Below are positions 7,409 through 15,154 of a DNA stretch of 64,000 nt, in pieces. The stretch's first letter is position 1; each line of letters opens with the position of its first letter. This DNA is from Bacillus marinisedimentorum (GTDB taxonomy: Bacteria > Bacillota > Bacilli > Bacillales > Bacillaceae_O). Below the pieces are notes generated by a model. That model worked only from the letters and a program-made list of their open reading frames with translations, made no database searches and was not told where the DNA came from. The stretch spans positions 1 through 64,000 of the forward strand of contig NZ_LWBL02000013.1 in NCBI RefSeq assembly GCF_001644195.2, in the 5' to 3' direction. Both the position numbers and the translations under genes were made by a program.

Positions 7409-7642
7409 TTATCCCCCGCTTACAGGAGGAATGAAAGCGACGGTATCGCCGTCTTTAAGCTCGGTGTCTTCGTCGGCATACTCCTCATTGACAGCCGTCA
7501 TCGCACTTTCAAGCGTTGTAAAGCCGTACTTTTCCTTCATGATGCCGCGAAGTTCTTTCACTGATCCTGGAACAGTATCCAGTTCAACCTCATTCGTCCC
7601 TGCTGTTTCCTGCAGCTGTGCGAAGAGCAATACTTTTATCAT
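7409..7642 (-). CDS. moaD: Molybdopterin synthase sulfur-carrier subunit
   Basis: A 77-aa ubiquitin-fold protein ending in the diagnostic ...PPVSGG; the terminal Gly-Gly is adenylated and thiocarboxylated to carry sulfur to molybdopterin synthase. It pairs with MoaE, whose stop overlaps its start by four bases (7639-7642), so the two subunits are translationally coupled. Last gene of the moeA-mobB-moaE-moaD operon. Confidence 0.93.
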   Translation of the reverse strand: MIKVLLFAQLQETAGTNEVELDTVPGSVKELRGIMKEKYGFTTLESAMTAVNEEYADEDTELKDGDTVAFIPPVSGG

Positions 7643-8109
7643 GATAAATCACCTTCTTCTGGGCGTCCGGTCGGATAGGCGGTTTTTTCAAGCTGATCGC
7701 CGATCCATTTTTCGCCGTCTTCCCAGTGTTCTTTTTTCCAGATTGGCACAATTTCTTTGATGCGTTCGATCGCATAGCGGCTTGCCTCGTAGGAATCGGC
7801 CCGGTGCGGGGTTGAAACTGCAATCACTACTGCAATATCAGAAATCTCCAGTCTCCCGATCCGGTGTGTGATGGCTGTTTCCGCATCCGGCCATTTTTGC
7901 TTGATTTCGTCGCCTATTTGCGCAAGCTTTCTTTCAGCCATGCTTTTATAAGCGTCATATTCAAGGTGCAGGGTGCGCTTGCCTTTTGTAAACTCCCTGA
8001 CGGTGCCGATAAATGTGTTGATTGCACCTGCTTCCGCCCTGAACACCTTTCTCGATACTTCTTCTATGGAAATCGGTTCCCGTATAATCAAAAAACGGTT
8101 ATCGTTCAT
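7639..8109 (-). CDS. moaE: Molybdopterin synthase catalytic subunit
   Basis: A 156-aa protein that converts cyclic pyranopterin monophosphate to molybdopterin using MoaD-thiocarboxylate. Family features include GAINTFIGTVREFTKG near 27-42, LEYDAYKSMAE, HRIGRLEISDIAVVIAVSTPHRADSYEA near 82-109, and VPIWKKEHWEDGEKWIG containing the conserved K..H. It sits between mobB and moaD with a 4-bp gap and an overlap. Confidence 0.95.
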   Translation of the reverse strand: MNDNRFLIIREPISIEEVSRKVFRAEAGAINTFIGTVREFTKGKRTLHLEYDAYKSMAERKLAQIGDEIKQKWPDAETAITHRIGRLEISDIAVVIAVSTPHRADSYEASRYAIERIKEIVPIWKKEHWEDGEKWIGDQLEKTAYPTGRPEEGDLS

Positions 8110-8113
8110 GTCA

Positions 8114-8638
8114 TCACCCTTCCAGTTCTTTTAGAATGGATGTTAAATATTCGTCTTCTTCATTGATATGGAATACAGGCAGCTCAGACACTCCCGCAGA
8201 TTGCAGGTCAAACCAGCAAATAACGGCTTTGATGTTCTCCAATTCATCAAGCAAATGAAGGTCCTCTTCGGTCCTTAACAGGACAGCTTTCGGATATGGC
8301 TCTTTTTTGTATCCTTCAATCAGGATGACATCAACCGGCAGCTGTTCGTATATCTTCAAGAAATCTCCTGGTTCCCAGCCGTTTTCACTGGCTGCACTCA
8401 GGTTCAATAAGCCTCCGCCTTCCACCAATACTGAAGAAGCACCTGCTTCCCGGTGACGGGCGGTATCTTTTCCCCGGTCTCCTATCTCCGGCATCCCGCC
8501 GTGCCCGTGATGCTTGATTGTTCCTGCTTTGACCCCTGCCGCGGACAACCTTTCTATCAGTTTCACAGTGAGTGTCGTTTTGCCGCTGTCCTGATAGCCG
8601 ACGACCTGGAAAACGGGTTTTGTCATTCCCAGGGCCAT
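8114..8638 (-). CDS. mobB: Molybdopterin-guanine dinucleotide biosynthesis adaptor MobB
   Basis: A 174-aa P-loop GTPase with Walker A GYQDSGKTT near 14-22, acting with MobA in attaching GMP to molybdenum cofactor. A conserved ILIEGYKKEPYPK segment follows in the second half. Its start overlaps the end of moeA by 16 bp. mobA is not in the window. Confidence 0.93.
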   Translation of the reverse strand: MALGMTKPVFQVVGYQDSGKTTLTVKLIERLSAAGVKAGTIKHHGHGGMPEIGDRGKDTARHREAGASSVLVEGGGLLNLSAASENGWEPGDFLKIYEQLPVDVILIEGYKKEPYPKAVLLRTEEDLHLLDELENIKAVICWFDLQSAGVSELPVFHINEEDEYLTSILKELEG

Positions 8639-9891
8639 TCGCTTCCTTCAAAGTCTTCAAGCAGCAGCACTTCAACCATGTCACCGGATGCGAATCCTCT
8701 TGTTCCGCCCGGCAGAATCATCAGTGAATTCGTATTGATCAGGGAAGTCACGACATTTGACTTGTCCATGCCGCTTGGTTCCACGACTGCTCTTCCATCT
8801 GAGAAGCCGATCGTGCTGCGGACGAAGCGTGTGAATGGATTTGCTTTCGGGAAATCCGCTGTCAATTCGGCCGTCACCTTTTTAAGGTGCGGTTTGTCTG
8901 TTTCAAGCATGGCCTGTATTACCGGGCGCGCATAGATTTCAAATCCGACATAGCTTGCTGATGGATTGCCGCTGAGCCCGAATAAGAGCTTGCCGTCCAG
9001 TTGGGCCACAGTTGTTACGCTGCCCGGCCTCATCGCTACTTTGTTAAATAGGACTTCCGCTCCGAGGCGTTCATAAATCGCTGGCATGTGGTCATAATCA
9101 CCTACTGCCACTCCGCCTGTTGTTACCAGGCAATCGACTTCCTTAAGCATTTCTTTAACTGAATTATACGTAATATCCAAATCATCGATGAGCTGGCCGA
9201 AATATTTCACTTCCCCGCCGGCACGGACGATTTGGGATGACATCATATATGAATTGCTGTTTCGGATTTTCCCCGGTTCGAGCTCTTCGTGGACATCAAG
9301 AAGTTCTGATCCTGTCGCAAACAGGCCGACGACCGGCTTTTTCATGACAGGCACTTCCGCATAGCCGAACGTGGCGAGTACCGCTTTTATGCCAGGGTTG
9401 ATTTTGCGCCCTTTTTTGACGAGGATATCGCCTTCAGTTGTTTCTGCCCCTTTGTAAGAAACATTATCTCCCGGCTTATAGCCGCGTTTGATCGACATAT
9501 ATGTTTTTCCATCTTCTCTGAATTCCTTCGCAAGTTCCAGCATGACAACAGCATTGGACCCTTCAGGCATCTTTGCCCCGGTCATGATCCGGATCGCCTT
9601 CTTGTCCCCGACAGCATTGCTGGCAATTGACCCTGCTCCGATTTCTTCTATCACTTCAAACGTTACCGGGTTATCCTGTGAGGCCCCTTCGGAATCCTGT
9701 GCACGAATGGCGAAACCGTCATAGGGCGCTCGATCAAAATGGGGAATATCATGATCGGCGATAATATCCTCGGCAAGGTATCTGCCGTCACATTCATTGA
9801 TGGAAACGGTCTCTTTTGTACCCTTGCGTGCATATTTCATTACCTTTTCTGCCGCTTCAGAAACAGGTATCGGTTTACGGTGCAATCCCAT
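8623..9891 (-). CDS. moeA: Molybdopterin molybdenumtransferase
   Basis: A 422-aa cytosolic enzyme inserting molybdate into adenylated molybdopterin. Visible family blocks are HFDRAPYDGFAIRA near 55-68, RIMTGAKMPEGSNAVV near 105, FATGSELLDVHEEL near 195, TTGGVAVGDYDH near 260 and LFGLSGNPSASYVGFE near 305. ATG at 9891 is preferred (AGGAG 12 nt upstream); a TTG at 9903 abuts the Shine-Dalgarno. First gene of the operon, behind an extended -10 (TGGTACAAT, TACAAT at 9932-9927). Confidence 0.94.
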   Translation of the reverse strand: MGLHRKPIPVSEAAEKVMKYARKGTKETVSINECDGRYLAEDIIADHDIPHFDRAPYDGFAIRAQDSEGASQDNPVTFEVIEEIGAGSIASNAVGDKKAIRIMTGAKMPEGSNAVVMLELAKEFREDGKTYMSIKRGYKPGDNVSYKGAETTEGDILVKKGRKINPGIKAVLATFGYAEVPVMKKPVVGLFATGSELLDVHEELEPGKIRNSNSYMMSSQIVRAGGEVKYFGQLIDDLDITYNSVKEMLKEVDCLVTTGGVAVGDYDHMPAIYERLGAEVLFNKVAMRPGSVTTVAQLDGKLLFGLSGNPSASYVGFEIYARPVIQAMLETDKPHLKKVTAELTADFPKANPFTRFVRSTIGFSDGRAVVEPSGMDKSNVVTSLINTNSLMILPGGTRGFASGDMVEVLLLEDFEGSEWPWE

Positions 9892-10223
9892 GATTCGCTT
9901 CAACTCCTATTCAGTCACTCTTTTCCATTGTACCAGAGGTGCCGCTGCTTGATTATGACATCTTTTTAACTCTTTCCACCGTCCCTATGATCCTTAGCAT
10001 GGATAAAAATGCCTATTTCCTGTTTTATGTTTGTAATAAAGAGGGAATATAGTAGACGGTATTCAATTATCGGTGCTAACTCTTTTTAGGGAAGTTCTGT
10101 TTAACTTGATGGGATTGATAACGGTGGAGAGTTGATTTGTGCTTGCTTCGATTCCCTGCCACTGACTGCGATCCGGCATAACAGTGCCTATAGAAAAGAG
10201 AACTGAGCTTACTGCTGCCCAGT
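9892..10223. other. Intergenic region upstream of moeA
   Basis: Holds the moeA extended -10 (9927-9932), a short degenerate repeat fragment (about 10125-10170, gagttgattt...) and a weak hairpin near the stop of the next gene (gaactg/cagttc arms, about 10196-10228). No gene seen. Confidence 0.5.
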
Positions 10224-10745
10224 TCATTTCACTTTTTCATATTCTTTTTCAAGGCGGTTCAGCGTCTCATCAAACTGCTCGCCCCAGTAATCATCAATTT
10301 CGTGGAAGATCATTTCACCATTTTTATCGATCAGTCCAAAACCGCGGAATGCTGTTTCATCGTTCCTCATGTCCATTGCTTCAATAAGTTTGAAATCAGG
10401 GTCAGATAAAAAATCCACCCTTTTGTCGTAGCGTTCATCAAGAGCGTCCGTCAATTGTTTCAGTTCACTTGGTCTATCATGGGAGATGGCATAAACATCC
10501 GCATCAAACTTGTCCAGCTTATCGAGATTTTCATGCAACTCAACTAGTTGCTGCTGACAAGTCCCTCAGGTGTATGTTGTGAAAAAAAACAGGATAACAG
10601 GTTTGTCAGCAGGGACTGTCACTTCTTCTCCATCCTGGTTTTTCAGCGTGAACTCACCTGTCTGTTCATCGCCTCCTCCACATGCGGTCAAGGCCAGCAT
10701 AGCTGCAAGAATAAGTGTGAGAAAATAAAGCTGTTTGTTTTTCAT
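10224..10745 (-). CDS. Selenocysteine-containing redoxin lipoprotein (in-frame UGA at codon 60)
   Basis: Reading from ATG 10745 (AGGAAAG Shine-Dalgarno) gives a lipoprotein signal with lipobox LTAC, then a thioredoxin-fold domain. Codon 60 is TGA (10568-10566) in ILFFFTTYT-U-GTCQQQL, exactly where AhpC/TSA and TlpA-type proteins have the first Cys of CxxC, so the motif is UGTC. After the UGA the frame stays open for 113 codons to 10224 with normal family sequence (AISHDRPSEL, FLSDPDFKLIEAMD, GFGLIDKNGEMIF). A 6-bp/5-nt hairpin begins 14 nt after the UGA. Predicted product: 173 residues with Sec, lipid-anchored outside the membrane, thiol-disulfide or peroxide chemistry. The alternative is a pseudogene, but nothing else is damaged. 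The ATG at 10538 used for an uninterrupted ORF would lack the active site. Confidence 0.82.
10535..10568 (-). promoter_or_regulatory. Predicted bacterial SECIS hairpin after UGA codon 60
   Basis: UGA (10568-10566), 14-nt linker, then GCAACT (10551-10546), loop AGUUG (10545-10541) and AGUUGC (10540-10535): a 17-nt stem-loop with G in the first two loop positions, as required for SelB binding. Same dimensions as the hairpin at 13682-13698. Confidence 0.75.
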
Positions 10746-10923
10746 GCCGTTCTTCCTTTCCTAAATACATTGACATAACATTTGAAAAATAGAATGAGGC
10801 CTTTTGCTGAATTGATAACAGCACAGTAGAGATGCTCACTTTCTGGGAACGGTCTCGAAGGGCTCGCTTACCCCATTTCATCTAAATAAAATCAATAATG
10901 GAATATAACCTGGCAATGCCGTT

Positions 10924-10959
10924 AAAAAGGAAGCACCCTGTTCAAAGAGTGCCTCCTTC
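10924..10959 (-). terminator. Terminator of the yitW-like gene
   Basis: Minus strand AAGGAGGCAC pairs with GTGCTTCCTT, followed by TTTAAC. Confidence 0.75.
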
Positions 10960-10971
10960 ATTATGCCTCAA

Positions 10972-11283
10972 TCAATCCGGTACACCAAGGGCAATTTTCG
11001 CAAAACGTGACATTCTGTCTTTTGTCCACGGCGGATTCCATACAATGTCCACTTCTACATCATTCACTTCCGGCAAGTCGGAAAGCGCGCGTTTCACGTC
11101 GTTTGAAATCGTGCCGGCAAGCGGGCAGCCCATAGCTGTCAGTGTCATTGTAACCTTTGCATTGCCGTCGTCGTCCATATCGACACCGTATACAAGTCCC
11201 AGATTGACAATATCTATACCCAGTTCTGGGTCAATTACGTTTTCAAGTGCACCCATCAAACTTTCTTCCATTTCTTTTTCCAT
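10972..11283 (-). CDS. yitW: DUF59/MIP18 family Fe-S cluster factor (YitW-like)
   Basis: A 103-aa protein, paralogue of the 6410-6715 product, with VIDPELGIDIVNLGLVY, TLTAMGCPLAGTI (conserved Cys) and IVWNPPWTKDRMS. The start at 11283 follows AAAGGAG by 9 nt. Length and position beside the YitV-like hydrolase match B. subtilis yitV-yitW. Likely role is Fe-S cluster assembly or targeting. Confidence 0.88.
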   Translation of the reverse strand: MEKEMEESLMGALENVIDPELGIDIVNLGLVYGVDMDDDGNAKVTMTLTAMGCPLAGTISNDVKRALSDLPEVNDVEVDIVWNPPWTKDRMSRFAKIALGVPD

Positions 11284-11426
11284 CGTGCCACTCCTTTCAA
11301 TCATTGTCTTTTCCTATTATAACTGATTTTGATTTTCAATAAAAATGTACTGAACTAAAAAATCACCGCATACGCTTGTTTTACACGAAATTCACTATTG
11401 TTTCACACAGGAGGCCTGGGTAATCA

Positions 11427-11615
11427 ATGCCTGAACAATATATCTTTTTTCATCCGAATGGAAAACGAATCGTCATTAAGGATATCCCCCGTGTACAATC
11501 AGAGAAACAAGCCTTTGCGCTTAACAGCGCCCTGCAAAAGCAAATTGATGAAATTTGCAGGTCCATCAATCCCCAGGATATATATCGGTTCACCTGGCCA
11601 GCAGATGAGACGTAA
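11427..11615 (+). CDS. Small hypothetical protein, convergent with yitV
   Basis: A 62-aa ORF starting MPEQYIFFHPNGKRIVIKD behind GGAGG (11410-11414). Composition is that of a soluble basic protein, with no motif I recognise. Its last 26 bp overlap the 3' end of the convergent yitV-like gene. The good ribosome binding site and non-shadow composition favour a real gene, but no homology can be claimed. Confidence 0.5.
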   Translation: MPEQYIFFHPNGKRIVIKDIPRVQSEKQAFALNSALQKQIDEICRSINPQDIYRFTWPADET

Positions 11616-12366
11616 ACCAATCGACTGTGTTCAGAAGGGCTTCGCGAGACACTTTATGTGCCGCCTGCGGATCCGAAATAAATTTAAGCTTCCTGCCGGG
11701 GTCTCCATAGTGATCAAGCACTTCCATGTAAAATTGCTCCGAATGGGAATATGGGACCACATTATCCTGCCGGCCATGCCATAGAAGCAAGGGCCTCTCC
11801 TGCAGTGCCTCAATATTTTGCCCGAGATCGAAACGGTCAAGCAGATCCAGCGTTTCCTGGAGCTCATTGTGTGAAATTGGAAGCTCCTCTCCATTGTTCT
11901 CCATATAACGAATTTGTTCTTCGGCGAATTTTCGATAATACGGTGATCCCATCAAGGTGACCGCTGATCTGATCCAGTCATATTGCGTCAGCGCACCGTA
12001 TGTCGTGATTCCTCCCATCGAGGTGCCGGCAAGTCCGATCCGGCTGTCTATCAGCCCCTGCTCTTCAAGACGGTTCTTTATGGCGCCGATTTCTTCTATT
12101 TCATTAATCACGATACTCCAGAAAAGCGGCCCCATATCACTATTCGAAAGGCCTTTTTCATTCCGTTCCCCGTGATGCAGAGCTTCAGGAAGGACAACCC
12201 GGAACCCTTCTTCCGCCAGTAAATAGGCAAAATGCAAATTGTGTTCCTTTGCACTTGTGAATCCATGAATGAAAATGACAAGCGGAAGTTCTGAGTAAAA
12301 AGCATCCTCCGCTGCCACATGCAGTGCGGGTATGTCTGCTATCCTGTCATGTTTGATTACAATCAT
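11590..12366 (-). CDS. yitV: Alpha/beta-hydrolase (YitV-like esterase)
   Basis: A 258-aa cytosolic serine hydrolase. The catalytic set is visible: FIHGFTSAKEH (oxyanion loop) near 30-40, nucleophile Ser in GLAGTSMGG near 111-119, acid in LLWHGRQDNVVP near 195, and His in PQAAHKVS near 235. The start at 12366 follows AAAGGGG; upstream in-frame ATGs lack a Shine-Dalgarno. Substrate unknown. It lies beside yitW and yitU equivalents. Confidence 0.88.
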   Translation of the reverse strand: MIVIKHDRIADIPALHVAAEDAFYSELPLVIFIHGFTSAKEHNLHFAYLLAEEGFRVVLPEALHHGERNEKGLSNSDMGPLFWSIVINEIEEIGAIKNRLEEQGLIDSRIGLAGTSMGGITTYGALTQYDWIRSAVTLMGSPYYRKFAEEQIRYMENNGEELPISHNELQETLDLLDRFDLGQNIEALQERPLLLWHGRQDNVVPYSHSEQFYMEVLDHYGDPGRKLKFISDPQAAHKVSREALLNTVDWFTSHLLAR

Positions 12367-12698
12367 CGGTTCTTCCCCTTTGGTATAAATATGATTATCA
12401 TTCAGCACAATTTATTTTAACGGCTGCGGGAATGTCTTGCCAGTCATTGACCCGAGATTTTCTGGCCCGTAATTCCAGGCGTCATACTGTTTCTTAAAAC
12501 GGTATGTAAAGGCTATTTACATCTTTTTAAAAGTTTTCTGTTAGAACTCTTTTTAAAAAAAGGTTAAACTAACAATACCAAATATTTTAAAAAAACCAAA
12601 GAAAAGCCACTTCCATTCATAAACGGCTTTCAGGGTAATATTTACACTTTAAAATGCGAAAGCGTTTTTGCTTCCATTTTTGAAATGAGGGTGACACA
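12367..12698. other. AT-rich divergent region between yitV and yitU
   Basis: Contains two imperfect hairpins (about 12481-12506, CATACTGTTT/AAACGGTATG; about 12610-12631, AAAGCC/GGCTTT) but no gene, recognisable riboswitch or strong operator. Confidence 0.5.
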
Positions 12699-13514
12699 TT
12701 GGATAAACATTTAATCGCCGTCGACCTGGACGGCACATTGCTTACGACAGAAAAAACAATTACAGACCGCACAAAACAGGCGCTTCACGAGGCGGCAGCA
12801 GCTGGACACCATGTTGTCATCGCAACCGGGCGGCCGGTACGGGCCAGCATGCCTTATTACAAAGAACTGGGCCTTTCCACTCCGATGGTCAACTTCAACG
12901 GCGCCTTCGTCCACCATCCCGGCGATAAGAATTGGGGGATCTATCATACGCCGCTGCAGCTGAAAACAGCACGGCATATCATCGAATCTGCCAATGATTT
13001 CGATGCCAAAAATATTCTCGCTGAGGTCGTGGATGATGTCTATTTGCATAAATATGACAAAGAATTTCATGCCGTCTTTTCGATGGGAAACCCGAAGGTG
13101 ACAACCGGGGACCTGCTTAAGTACCTGGCTGATGACCCAACTTCGATTTTGATTCATCCGCATGATCATAATGTGGATGAAATCAGAGAACACCTCGACA
13201 CGAGGCATGCTGAGGTGATCGAGCACCGCAAGTGGGGTGCACCATGGCATGTCATCGAAATTGTCCGCAAAGGCCTCAACAAAGCAGTCGGCCTGAAGCG
13301 CATCGCCGATCACTTCAACGTCCCGAAAGACCGAATCATTGCATTCGGTGACGAAGACAACGACCTGGAAATGATTGAGTATGCCGGGCACGGCGTCGCC
13401 ATGGGGAATGCAATCGATGCCTTAAAAAACATCGCCAACTCGGTAACAGCCCACAACGATGAAGATGGTGTCGCATTGATGCTTGAAGAGAAACTTGGAA
13501 TCAAAACCGTGTAG
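12699..13514 (+). CDS. yitU: HAD-family Cof-type phosphatase (YitU-like)
   Basis: A 271-aa HAD phosphatase with the type IIB cap of the Cof family. Motif I is AVDLDGTLL near 8-16 (nucleophile D), motif II VIATGRP near 45, a lysine near 200 (GLNKAVGLK), and motif III/IV IAFGDEDNDLEMI near 215. B. subtilis YitU is one of the phosphatases acting in riboflavin synthesis; substrate specificity here is not provable. TTG start behind GAGGGTG. The seleno-peroxiredoxin gene follows after 12 bp, so the two are likely co-transcribed. Confidence 0.88.
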   Translation: MDKHLIAVDLDGTLLTTEKTITDRTKQALHEAAAAGHHVVIATGRPVRASMPYYKELGLSTPMVNFNGAFVHHPGDKNWGIYHTPLQLKTARHIIESANDFDAKNILAEVVDDVYLHKYDKEFHAVFSMGNPKVTTGDLLKYLADDPTSILIHPHDHNVDEIREHLDTRHAEVIEHRKWGAPWHVIEIVRKGLNKAVGLKRIADHFNVPKDRIIAFGDEDNDLEMIEYAGHGVAMGNAIDALKNIANSVTAHNDEDGVALMLEEKLGIKTV

Positions 13515-13526
13515 GGGGGACCATCC

Positions 13527-14042
13527 ATGCCGCTCTCTGAAAAAGGTCTGAAGCCCGGCCAGCCTTGCCCGCCCTTTTCCCTGCCTGCAATTGACGGCAG
13601 GACATACAGTCTCGAGACGTTTCGCGGAAAACCGCTTCTGCTCCATTTCATGAGGGGAACGTGGTGACCCAATTGCCGAAAGCAGCTCGGGAAGCTGCGT
13701 GAACAATATGCGACATTCAAAAATGCAGGTGTTGAGATTGCGGCCATTTTCGGCCAAAAGGCAGATATGGTGAAAAAATTTGCACAAAGCGAACCTTTCC
13801 CGTTTCCGCTCCTTATCGATGAAAACCGGAGCGAAATCAAAGCCTTCGATGTCTATCACCCAATCGGCATAGACGCTTTTAATATTGCCAGGCCAAGTAC
13901 CTTTTTGATCGACGCTGACGGCCGCATCGCCTTTTCTTATATCGGCAAGAGCCAATTCGACCGGCCCGGGAACTCACTGGTGTATAAAGAAGTCCAGCCA
14001 ATCCTCGGTGAGACATTCAATGACCATGACAATGGACAATGA
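13527..14042 (+). CDS. Selenocysteine peroxiredoxin-like protein (in-frame UGA at codon 47)
   Basis: From ATG 13527 (AGGGGGG Shine-Dalgarno, 12 bp after yitU) the frame reads as a cytosolic AhpC/TSA-type peroxiredoxin: GLKPGQPCPPFSLPAIDG, then LLLHFMRGTW-U-PNCRKQL. Codon 47 is TGA (13665-13667) where this subfamily has the catalytic Cys of RGTWCPNC, giving a UPNC (UxxC) motif. Translation then continues unbroken for 124 codons with intact family sequence (AAIFGQKADMVKKFA, PFPLLIDENRSEIKAF, RPSTFLIDADGRIAFSYIG) to 14042; total 171 residues. A 17-nt hairpin starts 14 nt after the UGA. Without Sec decoding only a 46-aa fragment would form. Likely role: peroxide or disulfide reduction. Pseudogene is the alternative, disfavoured by the exact position and the hairpin. 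Confidence 0.87.
13665..13698 (+). promoter_or_regulatory. Predicted bacterial SECIS hairpin after UGA codon 47
   Basis: UGA (13665-13667), 14-nt linker, GCAGCU (13682-13687), loop CGGGA (13688-13692), AGCUGC (13693-13698). It is a perfect 6-bp stem with G in the first two loop positions, and the loop begins 20 nt past the UGA, within the usual bacterial SECIS range. Confidence 0.8.
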
Positions 14043-14053
14043 CCTAGATCATT

Positions 14054-14084
14054 AACCCGGACAGTGTGCCGGGTTTTCTTTTTG
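14054..14084 (+). terminator. Terminator after the seleno-peroxiredoxin gene
   Basis: AACCCGG/CCGGGTT stem followed by TTCTTTTT. Confidence 0.85.
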
Positions 14085-14109
14085 AATGGCTCCTGTTATT
14101 TAGAGGAAG

Positions 14110-14340
14110 ACTAACTTTTCAGGCCGCAATCAAACTGCCGTGCCTAAAAATAGAGAATAATTGAATTTATAGGGACTGAACCCTCATTCAGTGCGTCTAA
14201 TTAGTGAAAAGCCACATTTACAGGTGCTGAATCCCTGTTCAGTGCCCCTAACTAGTGGAAAGCCACATTTTCAGGTGCTGAATCCCTGTTCAGTGCCCCT
14301 AATTAGTGAAAAGCCTAATTTACAGGTGTTGAACTCTCTT
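14110..14340. repeat. Hairpin tandem array, 51-bp period (array 1)
   Basis: Three to four units of a short hairpin such as ggtgctgaatccctgttcag...cagtgccc, each followed by an AT-rich spacer (taattagtgaaaagccacat). The ctgaa landmark falls at 14176, 14227 and 14278, with a diverged copy at 14329: 51 bp each. The design matches the arrays at 42600 and 57408. Confidence 0.85.
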
Positions 14341-14535
14341 TCACTCCCTTTAGTCAGATAAATCAACAAATTATGAGCATACAAACACACCCCTGATTCC
14401 CTATAAACAAGCAAAATCAACATGACAGCCACTGAACTAACATTCCTTGCCGCATCGCACATAAAAATAACGCTTTTGCCTGAAACTAACCATGCAGTAC
14501 GATATGTCTTAAAACTATTCAGGAGGGATTTTGTC

Positions 14536-14691
14536 ATGAGCAAAAGAAGCAAATCCAAGCGCTTTGTTCAACAAGGTTCTGATTCGGTCAAAAAACATTC
14601 TGAACGTTTTCCATACCGTAAGACACTCTCCGACACTGATGCTGAAATACAAGCTGAAATGATCGACCTCACCTCGCGGGGTGGCGCATAG
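14536..14691 (+). CDS. Small basic protein of unknown function
   Basis: A 51-aa protein starting MSKRSKSKRFVQQGSD, with an excellent AGGAGGG Shine-Dalgarno 8 nt upstream. Lysine/serine-rich N-terminus and an acidic middle (DTDAEIQAEMIDL). Its stop is immediately followed by the ATG of the next gene, so they form an operon. I do not recognise the family; a spore- or DNA-associated role is only a guess from composition. Confidence 0.7.
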   Translation: MSKRSKSKRFVQQGSDSVKKHSERFPYRKTLSDTDAEIQAEMIDLTSRGGA

Positions 14692-14940
14692 ATGGAAAAC
14701 AAGCGGGTTCAGCTTGCAAAAGCAGCCGTACACCGCGCTGAAACATCCAGCCATGCCGCCATTACACCCGAGGAATTCCGTGAGGCCCGTAATAAGCTGA
14801 CAGCAGCCAAAAATGACGTATCGTCTGCCATTGCAGACTCATCAAACACTGAAAGAATCTGGCTCAAGGATATGGAGAAGCGGCTGGACGACGCCCGTAT
14901 GTATATCCAACAAAAAGGGAACAAGCCGAAATACTTCTGA
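14692..14940 (+). CDS. DUF3813-like small protein
   Basis: An 82-aa helical protein (MENKRVQLAKAAVHRAE..., then EEFREARNKLTAAKNDVSSAIADSS). The pattern of alanine-rich amphipathic helices resembles Bacillus DUF3813 proteins; the assignment is tentative. It abuts the preceding 51-aa gene with no gap. A GC-rich hairpin without a U-run follows (about 14969-15011, CAGCGGGG/CCCCGCTG). Confidence 0.65.
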   Translation: MENKRVQLAKAAVHRAETSSHAAITPEEFREARNKLTAAKNDVSSAIADSSNTERIWLKDMEKRLDDARMYIQQKGNKPKYF

Positions 14941-15154
14941 ATTGTCCGGTGCCGGAAGATGCGGTTTGCAGTGAAAGCAGCGGGGGCCGGTTTGGGCCGG
15001 AATCCCCGCTGTACTATGTTGACAGCGGGAACAACAACTGTACCAGATTGAGTTTATTGCAATTTCCGTCTTTTCTTACTATCCTATACATACATCCACA
15101 AAAGAGTTTTCAAATGAAATGACAAGTTCCATATCATGATGAGGAGGTACTTTA

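Noticed and set aside
10548-10778. Plus-strand ORF opposite the seleno-lipoprotein
   Set aside because: No ribosome binding site; the minus strand encodes a clear lipoprotein signal and redoxin domain.
12655-12675. cre-like sequence before yitU (gcgaaagcgtttttgc)
   Set aside because: At least three mismatches to the CcpA consensus and no carbon-metabolism context.
13310-13955. Long minus-strand ORFs over yitU and the seleno-peroxiredoxin
   Set aside because: Shadows of the real plus-strand frames; they have no start signals and would hide the UGA gene.
13767-14042. Calling a truncated 91-aa redoxin from the ATG at 13767
   Set aside because: It would lack the active site; the upstream frame with its ribosome binding site and the in-frame UGA explains the sequence better.
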